Shown here: piece after piece, positions 6,722 through 14,410 of the stretch
Layout of the letters: each line of letters starts with the position of its first letter
Numbering within the stretch: position 1 is the first letter of the stretch
IMG/VR virus record: IMGVR_UViG_3300005356_000329
Span: 1-41,337 of that record
Length of the DNA stretch: 41,337 bases
Strand: one strand, 5' to 3'
DNA from: a virus
Notes under the pieces: generated by a model
Database searches by the model: none
What the model saw: the letters and a program-made list of their open reading frames with translations, nothing else
What the model was told of the DNA's origin: nothing
Program-made: the position numbers and the translations under genes

Positions 6722-6960
6722 TGGCCGGCATGGCAGCCCGCGCCGAGCAGCTGCGCAAGCACCGCGTCGAATTCGAGCGCGCTTGCCTGGACAACGTCTC
6801 ACTCGACGAGGCCCGCCTGCGTATCGCTCGCGAAACCTACACCGCAGCTGAGCGGCGCTTGGCCGAGCGCCAAGCGGCGACTGCTCGCTGCGGCACTCAG
6901 GCCGATCAAATCGGGCGCCGCCCGCGCTGGTTCACCGAAACGAGGGGAGATTGGGAGTGA
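6718..6960 (+). CDS. Hypothetical early protein
   Basis: This 80-aa helical, highly charged protein starts MMAGMAARAEQLRKHRVEFE. There are two adjacent ATG codons, 6718 overlapping the upstream TGA and 6721 as an alternative. The sequence has coiled-coil character (RLRIARETYTAAERRLAERQ). No family recognised. Confidence 0.55.
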   Translation: MMAGMAARAEQLRKHRVEFERACLDNVSLDEARLRIARETYTAAERRLAERQAATARCGTQADQIGRRPRWFTETRGDWE

Positions 6961-7130
6961 AGATTACGTCGATCGGCTATTTTGGCCGAACCACAAACCT
7001 GCGCGTACCGCTGCAGCCGCTCGACACCGAGCAGCTCGCGGCCGCGATCGCGGCGCTGCCGGCGCGCAAACCACTTGGCCGTCCGACTGCCGAGGTCGTG
7101 TCGATCGAGGAGGCACGCCGTGGTGCGTAA
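6957..7130 (+). CDS. Small hypothetical protein
   Basis: This 57-aa frame starts at GTG 6957, overlapping the previous TGA (GTGA), with GGGAG upstream. It begins MKITSIGYFGRTTNLRVPLQ and ends ...VVSIEEARRGA. The next gene's GTG start and its GAGGAGG ribosome site lie within its last codons. Chained overlap and high third-position GC support translation. Function unknown. Confidence 0.55.
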   Translation: MKITSIGYFGRTTNLRVPLQPLDTEQLAAAIAALPARKPLGRPTAEVVSIEEARRGA

Positions 7131-7662
7131 CCTCTCTCCCGAGCAGCTGCGCATCAATCGCGTGGTCGGCACGATGCTGAGCGACCCGTCGAAGGTGTGG
7201 AAAGCGGCGGATTTGGCGCGGGCTACCAGTCTCACCCTGGGCTCGGTCAACGAGATCGTGCGCTCGCTCCGTTACAAGGGCCAGATCGCGTTCGACCGCA
7301 TCCAGCTTTCGCCCTCCATGATTGAGCGGCCATCGGTCGCGCCCGTAGTGAAGCAGGAGCCGGTCCCTGCGGCCGCTCAGCCCTCGATCGCCGAACAGGT
7401 CCATGCGGAGGCGCTGGCGATCGGCGCGAACCGCGCCGCGGCACGCAGCTCCGGCAGTGTTCACGGCCCCGCGGCTATCCGGTCGACCAAGCTGATCGAG
7501 CAACTTCAGGGAGCATTGGTCGCCACTCCTAGCGACCTCGTCGAAACGACCAGGCGCGCCTGGCCTGAGCTTTGGGCGCGATGCGTCGCGCGGTCGCGTG
7601 CCGAGCAGGCTTCACCGGGTAGCGTGCTGATTGCAGCGATCGAGCGGGGGCTTGAGCAGTGA
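7120..7662 (+). CDS. Hypothetical early protein with winged-helix-like N-terminus
   Basis: Starting at GTG 7120 (or the adjacent GTG 7123), with GAGGAGG 7 nt upstream, this encodes about 180 aa. Residues about 8-50 look like a winged helix (INRVVGTMLSDPSKVWKAAD, LARATSLTLGSVNEIVRSLR). The middle is a Pro/Ala/Ser linker. The C-terminal 60 residues are helical (TPSDLVETTRRAWPELWARC). It probably binds DNA; no named family recognised. Confidence 0.65.
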   Translation: MVRNLSPEQLRINRVVGTMLSDPSKVWKAADLARATSLTLGSVNEIVRSLRYKGQIAFDRIQLSPSMIERPSVAPVVKQEPVPAAAQPSIAEQVHAEALAIGANRAAARSSGSVHGPAAIRSTKLIEQLQGALVATPSDLVETTRRAWPELWARCVARSRAEQASPGSVLIAAIERGLEQ

Positions 7663-7823
7663 CGATGCTGTTTACCGGTACCCCCGATGTGCGGCTCGAC
7701 GAGTTCGATCGCGACGAGTGGCGCGAGGTCACTCGCCTCGTTCGGCCGGACTGGTCCGACGAGGACTTCGATCGCGCCTGGACCGAATTTCTCGACGCTA
7801 AGCGCCGCGGGGCGATGCACTGA
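7659..7823 (+). CDS. Small acidic hypothetical protein
   Basis: This 54-aa protein starts at GTG 7659, overlapping the upstream TGA; ATG 7665 is an alternative. It is rich in Asp, Glu, Arg and Trp (DEFDRDEWREVTRLVRPDWS). Its TGA overlaps the next ATG (TGATG). No family recognised. Confidence 0.55.
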   Translation: MTMLFTGTPDVRLDEFDRDEWREVTRLVRPDWSDEDFDRAWTEFLDAKRRGAMH

Positions 7824-8284
7824 TGGCGAAGCGCCGCCCTTCCCTCGACGCGAACCAGCTTGGGTTCACCTTCGACGCGCCGGTCCAGCCGACGCGCGAG
7901 GCGGACCTGGCGGGGCTCGATCGTATGGTCGCGGCGGCCGTTGCCCAGGCACTCAAAGGCGATGAACGCGACCGTTTTGAGATCGCCGCGGCGATCTCTC
8001 GCCTGCTGAATGAAGACGTCACCAAGTTCATGCTCGACGCCTACGCGTCCGAAGCGCGCGAGGATCACAACATCCCGGCGCACCGCTTCCTCGCGCTCGT
8101 CGCGGTGACCGATCGCTACGACCTGTTCGACGCGTTGGCCCGCAAGATCGGCGCCGCGCTGCTGGTCGGCGAGGAAATCGTCACCGCGGAACTCGGCCAC
8201 ATCGAACGCCAGATGGCTGCGCTCCGCGCTCGTCAGAAACAAATCAAGGGCCGCGCGCCCATCATCCGGGGAGGCAAGCGTTGA
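7823..8284 (+). CDS. Hypothetical early protein preceding the transposase
   Basis: This 153-aa mostly helical protein includes FEIAAAISRLLNEDVTKFML and AHRFLALVAVTDRYDLFDAL. The C-terminus is basic (RARQKQIKGRAPIIRGGKR). Its position directly before and overlapping the transposase gene recalls conserved small genes next to muA in other transposable phages. Function unknown. Confidence 0.65.
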   Translation: MAKRRPSLDANQLGFTFDAPVQPTREADLAGLDRMVAAAVAQALKGDERDRFEIAAAISRLLNEDVTKFMLDAYASEAREDHNIPAHRFLALVAVTDRYDLFDALARKIGAALLVGEEIVTAELGHIERQMAALRARQKQIKGRAPIIRGGKR

Positions 8285-10251
8285 AAGCTGGCGGGGGGAA
8301 AGAGTGGTTTACCGCGGCAGAGCTCGCCGAGCTCGGGTTGCCCGGCCTGCCGACCACCAAGCGCAAGATGAACGAGCGCGCGTCTGCCGACATGTGGGCG
8401 ATGCGTGTCGGCAACGACGGTCAACCACTGGCCCGTGCCAGCGGTCGGCGCGGCGGCGGTCTGGAATATCATTGGTCGGTAGTGCCTGCCGCTGCGCGAG
8501 CGGCGCTCGCGGCGCGCGCGATCGAAACCTTGGCCGATGTCTCACCTCAACCGGAAACGCGAGCGGCGGCGAAATGGCGCCACTTTGAGCGGCTAACCGC
8601 GAAGGCGAAGGCAGAAGCGCATCGTCGGGCGACGGCGATCGCGATGATCGAGAATTATGTCGAGATCGGACGCCTGACCAAGTCGGCCGCGGTTGCGAAC
8701 ACCGCTGCAAGGATGAAGGTCGGCGCGGCCACCTTGTGGAACTGGCTCAAGCTCGTCGAGGGCGTCGCTGCAGCCGACAGGTTGGCCTATTTGGCACCGG
8801 GCCACGCCGGTGGCGGTGCCGAGGCGGAGATCGACCCCAGCGCCCTCAAGCTGCTCATGTCGGACTATCTGCGCCCCGAGCAGCCGACGTTCTCGTCATG
8901 CTATTATCGCCTGCTGAAGGGCTATGCCGAACCCAACGGCATCACGCTCCCCTGCGAGCGCACGCTTCGCCGACGCCTCGATAAGCAACTCGACCGCCGC
9001 GTCGTCACGGCGCGTCGCGAGGGCGCTGAAGCCCTGCGGCGGTCTCTGCCGTCGCAGCGGCGCTCGGTCGAAGCGCTCCAGGCCATGGAGCTGGTCAACA
9101 TCGACGGACACAAATGGGATGTCTTCGTCGAGTGGCCGGACGGGAAGATCGAACGCCCGCTGATGGTCGCGATCCAGGACGTCTACAGCCGCAAGATGCT
9201 GGCCTGGTCGATCGGCCGCACCGAGAGCGCGGTAGAGACGCGCCTCGCCTTCGCGCAGCTGTTCGCGAACTACGGCATCCCGGCCGCCTGCCTGATGGAC
9301 AACGGGCGCGCGTTCGCCAGCAAGTGGATCACCGGCGGCGCCACCAGCCGATTCCGCTTTAAAATCCGCGAGGAGGAGCCACTGGGCATCCTCACCGCGC
9401 TCGGCATCAAGATCCACTGGGCGACGCCGTATCGTGGCCAGTCGAAGCCGATCGAGCGCGCGTTTCGCGACCTGTGCGACAGCGTCGCGCGCCACCCCGC
9501 CCTGGCGGGCGCCTACACCGGTAACGGCGTCGACAAGAAGCCAGAGAATTACGGCAGCAAGGCCATCCCGATCGACCGATTCCGCGAGATCGTCGCCGAT
9601 GGCATCGCAGCCCATAATGCCCGAGCGAACCGCCGCACCGAAATGGGCGCCGGCGCGCACAGCTTCGACCAGGTCTTCGCCGCTTCATATGCGGTCGCGC
9701 CGATAGGCCGCGCGACGCCCGAGCAGCTGCGCTTGGCATTGCTCGCGGCCGACGACCGCCCCACCGACAAGCGGACCGGCGTGATCACGCTCCACGGCAA
9801 CCAATATTGGGCGGAGGAGCTGTCGCAGGTCGCTGGAGATCGCGTCACCATCCGCTTCAACCCCGACGATCTCCATGCGCCGGTTCACGTCTACACCCGC
9901 GATGGCCGATATCTCTGCGCCGCGCCGGCGTTCCAATCGAGCGGCTTCAGCGATGTCGAAGCCGCCAAGGTCCGCGCGCGCATCGAGAAGCGCCACAAGA
10001 GCGCCGTCCGCGAGCTGATCGACGCCGAACAACTGCTGTCAGCCGCTCAGGTCGCCGACATGTTGCAGCGGACCGCCACCGACCCGCTCGACGCGCCGAC
10101 CGTCGTCCGGCCCGTTCGTCACCGTGGCCAGACCGCGGCCGCGCTCAAGCCCCTGATCCAGGCGGTGCCAATCGCCCGCGAAGAAGCTGCCCAGGATGCC
10201 CGCATCGACCGCATGGCAGGCGGAATGCGGCGCCTGCGGCCTGTTGAGTAG
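8281..10251 (+). CDS. muA: Mu-type DDE transposase A
   Basis: This 656-aa protein (MuA has 663) binds the prophage ends and performs strand transfer during replicative transposition. The N-terminus (EWFTAAELAELGLPGLPTTK) matches the winged-helix MuA domain; DNA-binding helices follow. The catalytic triad is visible as D275 (NIDGHKWD), D340 (LMDNGRAF) and E392 (SKPIERAFRD). The C-terminal part carries the domain that in Mu contacts MuB. The start is TTG 8281 with GGGGAGG 6 nt upstream, overlapping the previous stop. The stop is followed 17 nt later by muB. Confidence 0.95.
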   Translation: MKAGGGKEWFTAAELAELGLPGLPTTKRKMNERASADMWAMRVGNDGQPLARASGRRGGGLEYHWSVVPAAARAALAARAIETLADVSPQPETRAAAKWRHFERLTAKAKAEAHRRATAIAMIENYVEIGRLTKSAAVANTAARMKVGAATLWNWLKLVEGVAAADRLAYLAPGHAGGGAEAEIDPSALKLLMSDYLRPEQPTFSSCYYRLLKGYAEPNGITLPCERTLRRRLDKQLDRRVVTARREGAEALRRSLPSQRRSVEALQAMELVNIDGHKWDVFVEWPDGKIERPLMVAIQDVYSRKMLAWSIGRTESAVETRLAFAQLFANYGIPAACLMDNGRAFASKWITGGATSRFRFKIREEEPLGILTALGIKIHWATPYRGQSKPIERAFRDLCDSVARHPALAGAYTGNGVDKKPENYGSKAIPIDRFREIVADGIAAHNARANRRTEMGAGAHSFDQVFAASYAVAPIGRATPEQLRLALLAADDRPTDKRTGVITLHGNQYWAEELSQVAGDRVTIRFNPDDLHAPVHVYTRDGRYLCAAPAFQSSGFSDVEAAKVRARIEKRHKSAVRELIDAEQLLSAAQVADMLQRTATDPLDAPTVVRPVRHRGQTAAALKPLIQAVPIAREEAAQDARIDRMAGGMRRLRPVE

Positions 10252-10268
10252 GCAAGAGAGGAGCTCCC

Positions 10269-11246
10269 GTGAACACTCCCGATTCAGTCGCAATCGACGT
10301 CGAAGCCGAGCTGGAATGGCTCAAGGACTACAAGGCGAAAAAAGGTCTGAGCTGGACCCAGCTCGGCCAGCTATCGAACATCTCGCCGGGGTCGCTGAGC
10401 GCCCTCTACACGCCGAACTATCCGGGCAAGAAGGATAACCAGGCGAAGCGCATCTTCCAGTTTCGCCAGAAGGTCGAGAGCCAGGAACACCGCAAGCAAT
10501 TCGTGCTTGAGCGGCCGCGCTGGATCGAGACGCCGACTGCGCGACGTGTCCAATTCCTGCTGGAGGTCGCCCATATGGGGCGCATCACGGTTGGGGCGAT
10601 GGCGCCCGGCACCAGCAAGACGATGACAGCGGTCCACTACAAGGAAAGCATCGGCGATTCGGTGTTCCTGGTCACCATGCTTGAATCGACCTCGTCGACC
10701 GCGGGGATGGTGCGCCAAGTCATGCAGGTGATGGGCCTAGCGGTACGAGCGAGCTGGACGCAGCAGATGTCGGCGTTGGTCATCGACAACCTGAAGCACC
10801 GCAAATGCCTGCTGATCATCGACGAGGCCAATTTTCTGTCGCTCAACGCGCTGGAGGAGCTCCGCGGGTGGCACGATGCGACAGGCGTCGGCATCTGCCT
10901 GTTAGGCAATGAGGAACTCCTCCATAGACTCCGCGGGCGGGATAACAAAGACCGCCACGCCTATGCGCGATTGAACAGCCGCATCGCTAATAGCCACGTG
11001 GCCGACAGCCCTCGCCGGGACGATGTCGAGGCCTATCTCGATTACTACGATCTCATCGAACCCGACATGCGCGAGCCGCTGATCGAGCGCGGCCTCGCGC
11101 CAGGCCACGGCGGTCTGCGCGAGGTCCAGCAGATCCTGGAAGCGGCGAACATGCTGGCGATCGGCGACGACGAAGTTCTGTCGGCCAAGCATATCACCGA
11201 CGCAATCCGCTCGCGCGCGACCGTCCAGATGCGGAGGACGGCATGA
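10269..11246 (+). CDS. muB: MuB-like AAA+ target-capture ATPase
   Basis: This 325-aa protein partners the transposase, choosing target DNA and activating MuA in an ATP-dependent way. Residues 1-60 contain an HTH (LSWTQLGQLSNISPGSLSAL). A Walker A-like loop APGTSKT lies at about 112-118, and Walker B LLIIDEAN with D185/E186. The start is GTG 10269 after a GAGAGGAG ribosome site. The arrangement directly after muA is that of Mu. The P-loop is of the short MuB/TnsC kind rather than canonical GxxxxGKT. Confidence 0.92.
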   Translation: MNTPDSVAIDVEAELEWLKDYKAKKGLSWTQLGQLSNISPGSLSALYTPNYPGKKDNQAKRIFQFRQKVESQEHRKQFVLERPRWIETPTARRVQFLLEVAHMGRITVGAMAPGTSKTMTAVHYKESIGDSVFLVTMLESTSSTAGMVRQVMQVMGLAVRASWTQQMSALVIDNLKHRKCLLIIDEANFLSLNALEELRGWHDATGVGICLLGNEELLHRLRGRDNKDRHAYARLNSRIANSHVADSPRRDDVEAYLDYYDLIEPDMREPLIERGLAPGHGGLREVQQILEAANMLAIGDDEVLSAKHITDAIRSRATVQMRRTA

Positions 11247-11377
11247 CGTTACTCCGCTGGCTTAAGGCCGAGGCGGCGCGGCACGAGTTGCTGACCGCCG
11301 GCGCGGCGATCGCGTTCTGCGCATGGCTAGGTCTCAACCTGGATGCGATCGCCGCCGCGATCTCGCGGGTGCTGTGA
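11243..11377 (+). CDS. Small membrane protein
   Basis: This 44-aa protein overlaps the muB stop (ATGA) and the next ATG (TGATG). Residues about 15-43 (ELLTAGAAIAFCAWLGLNLD and the tail) are hydrophobic, likely one membrane helix or an amphipathic segment. Function unknown; one of three tiny membrane-type genes in the early region. Confidence 0.55.
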   Translation: MTLLRWLKAEAARHELLTAGAAIAFCAWLGLNLDAIAAAISRVL

Positions 11378-11790
11378 TGATGCAGGTTATCATCCGCGGG
11401 GAACGCCTGCCCTTTGAGTTGCTCGACGCGCTCTGCGCGACGATCGGCGCCGATATGGCGGTGCTACACGGCGATCGCGCGGCCGCGGCTGAGCCGTCGA
11501 TCGGGCAGATCGTCGCGGACGTCGCGTTCGAAACTGGCCTGGCGGAAGCGCGCATTCTCAGCCCCTGCCGCGAGCGTCCATTGTTCCGGGCGCGGGCCGC
11601 GATCTCGTACATCGCAAAAACGGTCACGAGCCTGAAGGGCACGGAGATCGGAGCGGCGATGGGCTTCCGCGATCACTCGACGATCGCCAACCAGCTCAGT
11701 GCAGCCCAGGTGATGCGCGCCGGATCGGACCCTGCCTTCAAGCGCCTGACCGATCGGCTGGTCGCCCGCTATCGGGAGCGCTGCGCATGA
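11377..11790 (+). CDS. DnaA domain IV-like DNA-binding protein
   Basis: This 137-aa protein ends in a region like the DNA-binding domain IV of the replication initiator DnaA: RARAAISYIAKTVTSLKGTE, IGAAMGFRDHSTIANQLSAA. RDHST lies at residues 98-102, the DnaA signature that reads the DnaA box. There is no AAA+ ATPase part. It may bind DnaA-box-like sites in the prophage or host origin, or recruit host replication proteins. Two adjacent ATG codons (11377, 11380) are possible starts. It sits between muB and gemA. Confidence 0.8.
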   Translation: MMQVIIRGERLPFELLDALCATIGADMAVLHGDRAAAAEPSIGQIVADVAFETGLAEARILSPCRERPLFRARAAISYIAKTVTSLKGTEIGAAMGFRDHSTIANQLSAAQVMRAGSDPAFKRLTDRLVARYRERCA

Positions 11791-12473
11791 GGGCTGCAGC
11801 TCGCCCAGCGTTGTTCGACGCCTCGACCCAGCACCGCCGCGCGCTGCTGGCCAAAGTCCATGTCGCCAAGAAAGTGCTCGGCCTCGACGACGATACCTAC
11901 CGCGCAGTGCTTCTGCGCGTCGCCGGGGAGACCAGCGCGGCCAAGTGCTCGGACGCCCAGCTGGTCGCCCTGGTCAAGGAATTCGAAGCCAAGGGGTTCA
12001 CCGCCAAGGCGAAGAAGCCGTCGCCGCGACCGGCCGACCACCCGCTCGCGCTGAAGGCTCGCGCTATGTGGATTTCGCTCCACCAGCTCGGCGTCGTCGA
12101 CAATCCGAGTGAGCCGGCCCTGGAAGCCTTCGCCCAGCGCCAGCTCGGCGTCGCCAAGCTGCAATGGGCGAACCAGCGCGAGGGCAACAAGCTGATCGAG
12201 GCACTGAAGGCGATGGCCGAGCGCGCCGGCTGGTCGCAAGAACTATCCGGCGTCGCGCCAGCTATGCGCGTGCTGGTGCTGCGTCGGCGCCTGGTCGACG
12301 CACTGCTGGCTAAACTGAAGGCTGCCGACGTGGTCCCGGCCGACTGGGATATCCGCCGGGCGGCGTGGCACCTGGGCGGCGTAGAAGTCCGCAACGTCGC
12401 GCTGTTGGAGCATGGCGACATCGACGTGGTGGCCAAAACGTTCGGCAGAAAATTGCGCGAGGCGCTGCCGTGA
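11787..12473 (+). CDS. gemA: GemA-like early regulatory protein (Mu gp16 family)
   Basis: This 228-aa protein matches the GemA/gp16 family (DUF1018). The match covers HRRALLAKVHVAKKVLGLDD, DTYRAVLLRVAGETSAAKCS, and an internal ALKARAMWISLHQLGVVDN. In Mu, GemA modulates host gene expression and DNA supercoiling; the mechanism is poorly defined. The C-terminal 60 residues are probably an extension. ATG 11787 overlaps the previous TGA, and the stop overlaps the next GTG. Confidence 0.88.
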   Translation: MRAAARPALFDASTQHRRALLAKVHVAKKVLGLDDDTYRAVLLRVAGETSAAKCSDAQLVALVKEFEAKGFTAKAKKPSPRPADHPLALKARAMWISLHQLGVVDNPSEPALEAFAQRQLGVAKLQWANQREGNKLIEALKAMAERAGWSQELSGVAPAMRVLVLRRRLVDALLAKLKAADVVPADWDIRRAAWHLGGVEVRNVALLEHGDIDVVAKTFGRKLREALP

Positions 12474-12562
12474 TCCGTTGGCTGATGCACCCCGAGCGGT
12501 CCGACATCGCCGCTATAATCGCCATGCTGGCGATCGCGGGGCTCATGGCGGCGTTCGCCTGA
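12470..12562 (+). CDS. Tiny membrane peptide
   Basis: This 30-aa frame starts with GTG overlapping the gemA stop and ends with TGA overlapping the activator ATG. Residues 12-30 (DIAAIIAMLAIAGLMAAFA) form one hydrophobic helix. The overlap at both ends is the main reason to think it is translated. Function unknown. Confidence 0.45.
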   Translation: MIRWLMHPERSDIAAIIAMLAIAGLMAAFA

Positions 12563-12942
12563 TGAACGCGCAGCGTCCCATATCCGCCGCGGCCGAGCAA
12601 TTGGAGGAGCTCGCCCAGGTCATCGGCCAAGTGAACCTGTCGACCCTGTGCAAGGTGTTTGGCGGCACCAAAATCTATATTCCTGCCAAGATGTCGCACA
12701 ACCATCCCATCGCCGAGGCGATCGGGTTGAAGGCCGCTGGGCTCATGGCCGATCACTATTTCGGCACCTCGATCGACTTCCCCAAAGCCCATCTGCGCCG
12801 ACAGCGCGTGATCGAGCTCGCGAAGTCGGGCAAGATGACCGTTGCGGATGCGGCCCGAGCCTGCGACTATACCGAGCGTCGGGTGTATCAGCTGCTCGCG
12901 GCTGAAAAGGACGACGACAACCAGCTCGACCTGTTCCGCTGA
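12562..12942 (+). CDS. mor: Mor/C-family activator of late transcription
   Basis: This 126-aa protein (Mu Mor is 129 aa) belongs to the Mor transcription activator family. It has the dimerisation part (LEELAQVIGQVNLSTLCKVF GGTKIYIPAK, written here in two pieces), and a C-terminal HTH (RRQRVIELAKSGKMTVADAA, then RACDYTERRVYQLL). In Mu, Mor and its relative C bind dyads upstream of weak promoters and recruit RNA polymerase. I see only this one family member, so it may do both jobs. A matching dyad starts 4 nt after its stop and again before the protease gene at 24495. Confidence 0.9.
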   Translation: MNAQRPISAAAEQLEELAQVIGQVNLSTLCKVFGGTKIYIPAKMSHNHPIAEAIGLKAAGLMADHYFGTSIDFPKAHLRRQRVIELAKSGKMTVADAARACDYTERRVYQLLAAEKDDDNQLDLFR

Positions 12943-12945
12943 TTT

Positions 12946-12997
12946 CCTGAAATTCTTCAGGTCAGCGTCGCCCCCCGACCTAGACCATAGCAGCCCC
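12946..12997 (+). promoter_or_regulatory. Late promoter 1 (Mor/C-type), leaderless start
   Basis: The dyad CCTGAAATTCTTCAGG (12946-12961, arms CCTGAA/TTCAGG) is followed by a CCATAG -10-like element (12985-12990). In Mu, Mor binds a dyad at -51 to -36. With that geometry the start is 12997, one base before the lysozyme ATG at 12998. There is no room for a Shine-Dalgarno. The same 17-nt block, the same 52-nt distance and an almost identical start region recur at 24495-24560. Confidence 0.75.
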
Positions 12998-13648
12998 ATG
13001 GGTGGGGAACCGGACATCGTCGTCGTCGCTTACACCAAGCGATTCGATGCGGCCTGCGATCGGTTGATCCCGATCGAGGGCGGCTATGTCAACAAGCGCG
13101 CCGATCCGGGCGGTGCTACCAAATACGGCATCTCGTTGCGATTTCTGCTGGGCGAAGGCCTAAAGGACGTCGACCTCGACGGCCACGGCGACTTCGACCT
13201 GGACATGGACGGCGATATCGATGTCGACGACATCAAGGCGCTGACGCCGGCCGACGCAAAATCACTCTATTATCGCTGTTTCTGGAAGCCGTTGCTCTGT
13301 GAGCGTTGGCCGGCGCCGATCGGCGAAGCGATGTTCGACCAGGGCGTCAACGGCGGACTGACGGCAGCAAAGAAGCTGCTCCAGATTGCCATCAATTCTT
13401 GTCTCGCGCGGCGTGCCGGGTTCGCTGGCCTGCCGACTACTCTCGTCGTTGACGGCGGCCTGGGGGACAAGACGGCCAACGCGTTCGCTTGGGTGCTTAC
13501 CCATCCTGGCGACGGAATGCCGGCGTTGATCGCCGCCTATCGCGCGAGTGCAGAGGCGCGTTACCGCGACCTGGTCGCCCGCAATCCTAAGCTCGGCGAA
13601 TTCCTCGGTGGCTGGGTCAAACGTGCTCGCAACTTGGGGGTCTCATGA
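12998..13648 (+). CDS. Phage muramidase, glycosyl hydrolase 108 family
   Basis: This 216-aa lysozyme-type endolysin cleaves the peptidoglycan glycan chain at lysis. The GH108 signature IEGGYVNKRADPGGATKYG carries catalytic Glu27. The C-terminal half (about 140-216) fits the peptidoglycan-binding part of the family. An acidic insert (about 57-80) reads DLDGHGDFDLDMDGDIDVDD, like a double EF-hand/dockerin calcium loop, and interrupts the lysozyme core. No signal peptide is seen, so a holin is needed. I chose ATG 12998 from the promoter geometry and because the same start sequence follows the second late promoter. Confidence 0.88.
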   Translation: MGGEPDIVVVAYTKRFDAACDRLIPIEGGYVNKRADPGGATKYGISLRFLLGEGLKDVDLDGHGDFDLDMDGDIDVDDIKALTPADAKSLYYRCFWKPLLCERWPAPIGEAMFDQGVNGGLTAAKKLLQIAINSCLARRAGFAGLPTTLVVDGGLGDKTANAFAWVLTHPGDGMPALIAAYRASAEARYRDLVARNPKLGEFLGGWVKRARNLGVS

Positions 13649-14196
13649 ACTTGAAGCTGATTGGCTGGATCGCCGGGATCATTGCCGCGATCGGCGTTGC
13701 CTGGGGAGCGATCGCCATGATCGGCGACGCGATCGAGAACATCCACGATGGCAAGGCCGCCAAGCAATGCGAGCTCGGCGCGCGGACGCCCTCCGGTGCG
13801 GTCGACGCCTGCAGCAGTGCGGTCAAAACGCTGATCCAGGAAGCGCGCCAGGCGCGCGAGTGCGACGCGGCGCTCGCGGTATATCGGGTCGCCGCGCCGA
13901 CATCGGCCGCTCTGGGTCAGTCCGCCTTCGCGATCAAGATGAGCTGCAGCGAACCGGTGAAGACGCTGGTGGCGCGAGCAGACGCTGACGCAGCCAACTT
14001 GGCCGACGCAAAGGCGCAGCTCGCCAACGCCGCCCAATCCACGGCTGACGCCGTGAAACGCGCGGAGTCGCGCGCTCTGAACACCGCCAATCGAAAGGCC
14101 GCCGACGATGCCGTCATTTCCGCCCAGCCGCGCACTGCCGACGGCAACGTTACTTGCGATGCTGACTGCCTGCGCCACCTCTCAGGCGCCCCTTAA
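13645..14196 (+). CDS. Rz-like inner-membrane spanin subunit
   Basis: This 183-aa protein has one N-terminal membrane helix (LIGWIAGIIAAIGVAWGAIA, about 5-24). A long periplasmic coiled coil rich in Ala, Asp and Lys follows (about 115-165). The Cys-containing tail CDADCLRHLSGAP is typical of Rz. With the Rz1 lipoprotein encoded inside its 3' end in the +1 frame, it should form the spanin that fuses inner and outer membranes at lysis. ATG overlaps the lysozyme stop. Confidence 0.8.
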   Translation: MNLKLIGWIAGIIAAIGVAWGAIAMIGDAIENIHDGKAAKQCELGARTPSGAVDACSSAVKTLIQEARQARECDAALAVYRVAAPTSAALGQSAFAIKMSCSEPVKTLVARADADAANLADAKAQLANAAQSTADAVKRAESRALNTANRKAADDAVISAQPRTADGNVTCDADCLRHLSGAP

Positions 14197-14410
14197 GCCC
14201 GCCACAGACCCGATCGTCACGACCCGCACGATCACGCGTACCGTGTGCCCGGCGGAGGTGACTGCCGCCAGTCCCGACCCGGTGCCTGCCTATGTCGGCG
14301 CGGCGATCGTCGTCCCGCCTGTCTATCTCGCGTGGGTCGCCGCCCACTTGCGGCGCGAGCGCCTGCTCGATGCGCGCGCCGCCGACGCCCGGAGCCAGTG
14401 TCCGCAATGA
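14108..14410 (+). CDS. Rz1-like outer-membrane spanin lipoprotein (overlapping gene)
   Basis: This 100-aa protein starts within the Rz-like gene, +1 relative to it, and runs 214 nt past its end. The first 22 residues end in lipobox LTAC with Cys22. Pro- and Thr-rich sequence follows, and a hydrophobic stretch (YVGAAIVVPPVYLAWVAA) near residues 62-79 is unusual for Rz1. The nested Rz/Rz1 layout and lipobox are the evidence. The stop overlaps the next ATG (ATGA). Confidence 0.75.
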   Translation: MPSFPPSRALPTATLLAMLTACATSQAPLKPATDPIVTTRTITRTVCPAEVTAASPDPVPAYVGAAIVVPPVYLAWVAAHLRRERLLDARAADARSQCPQ

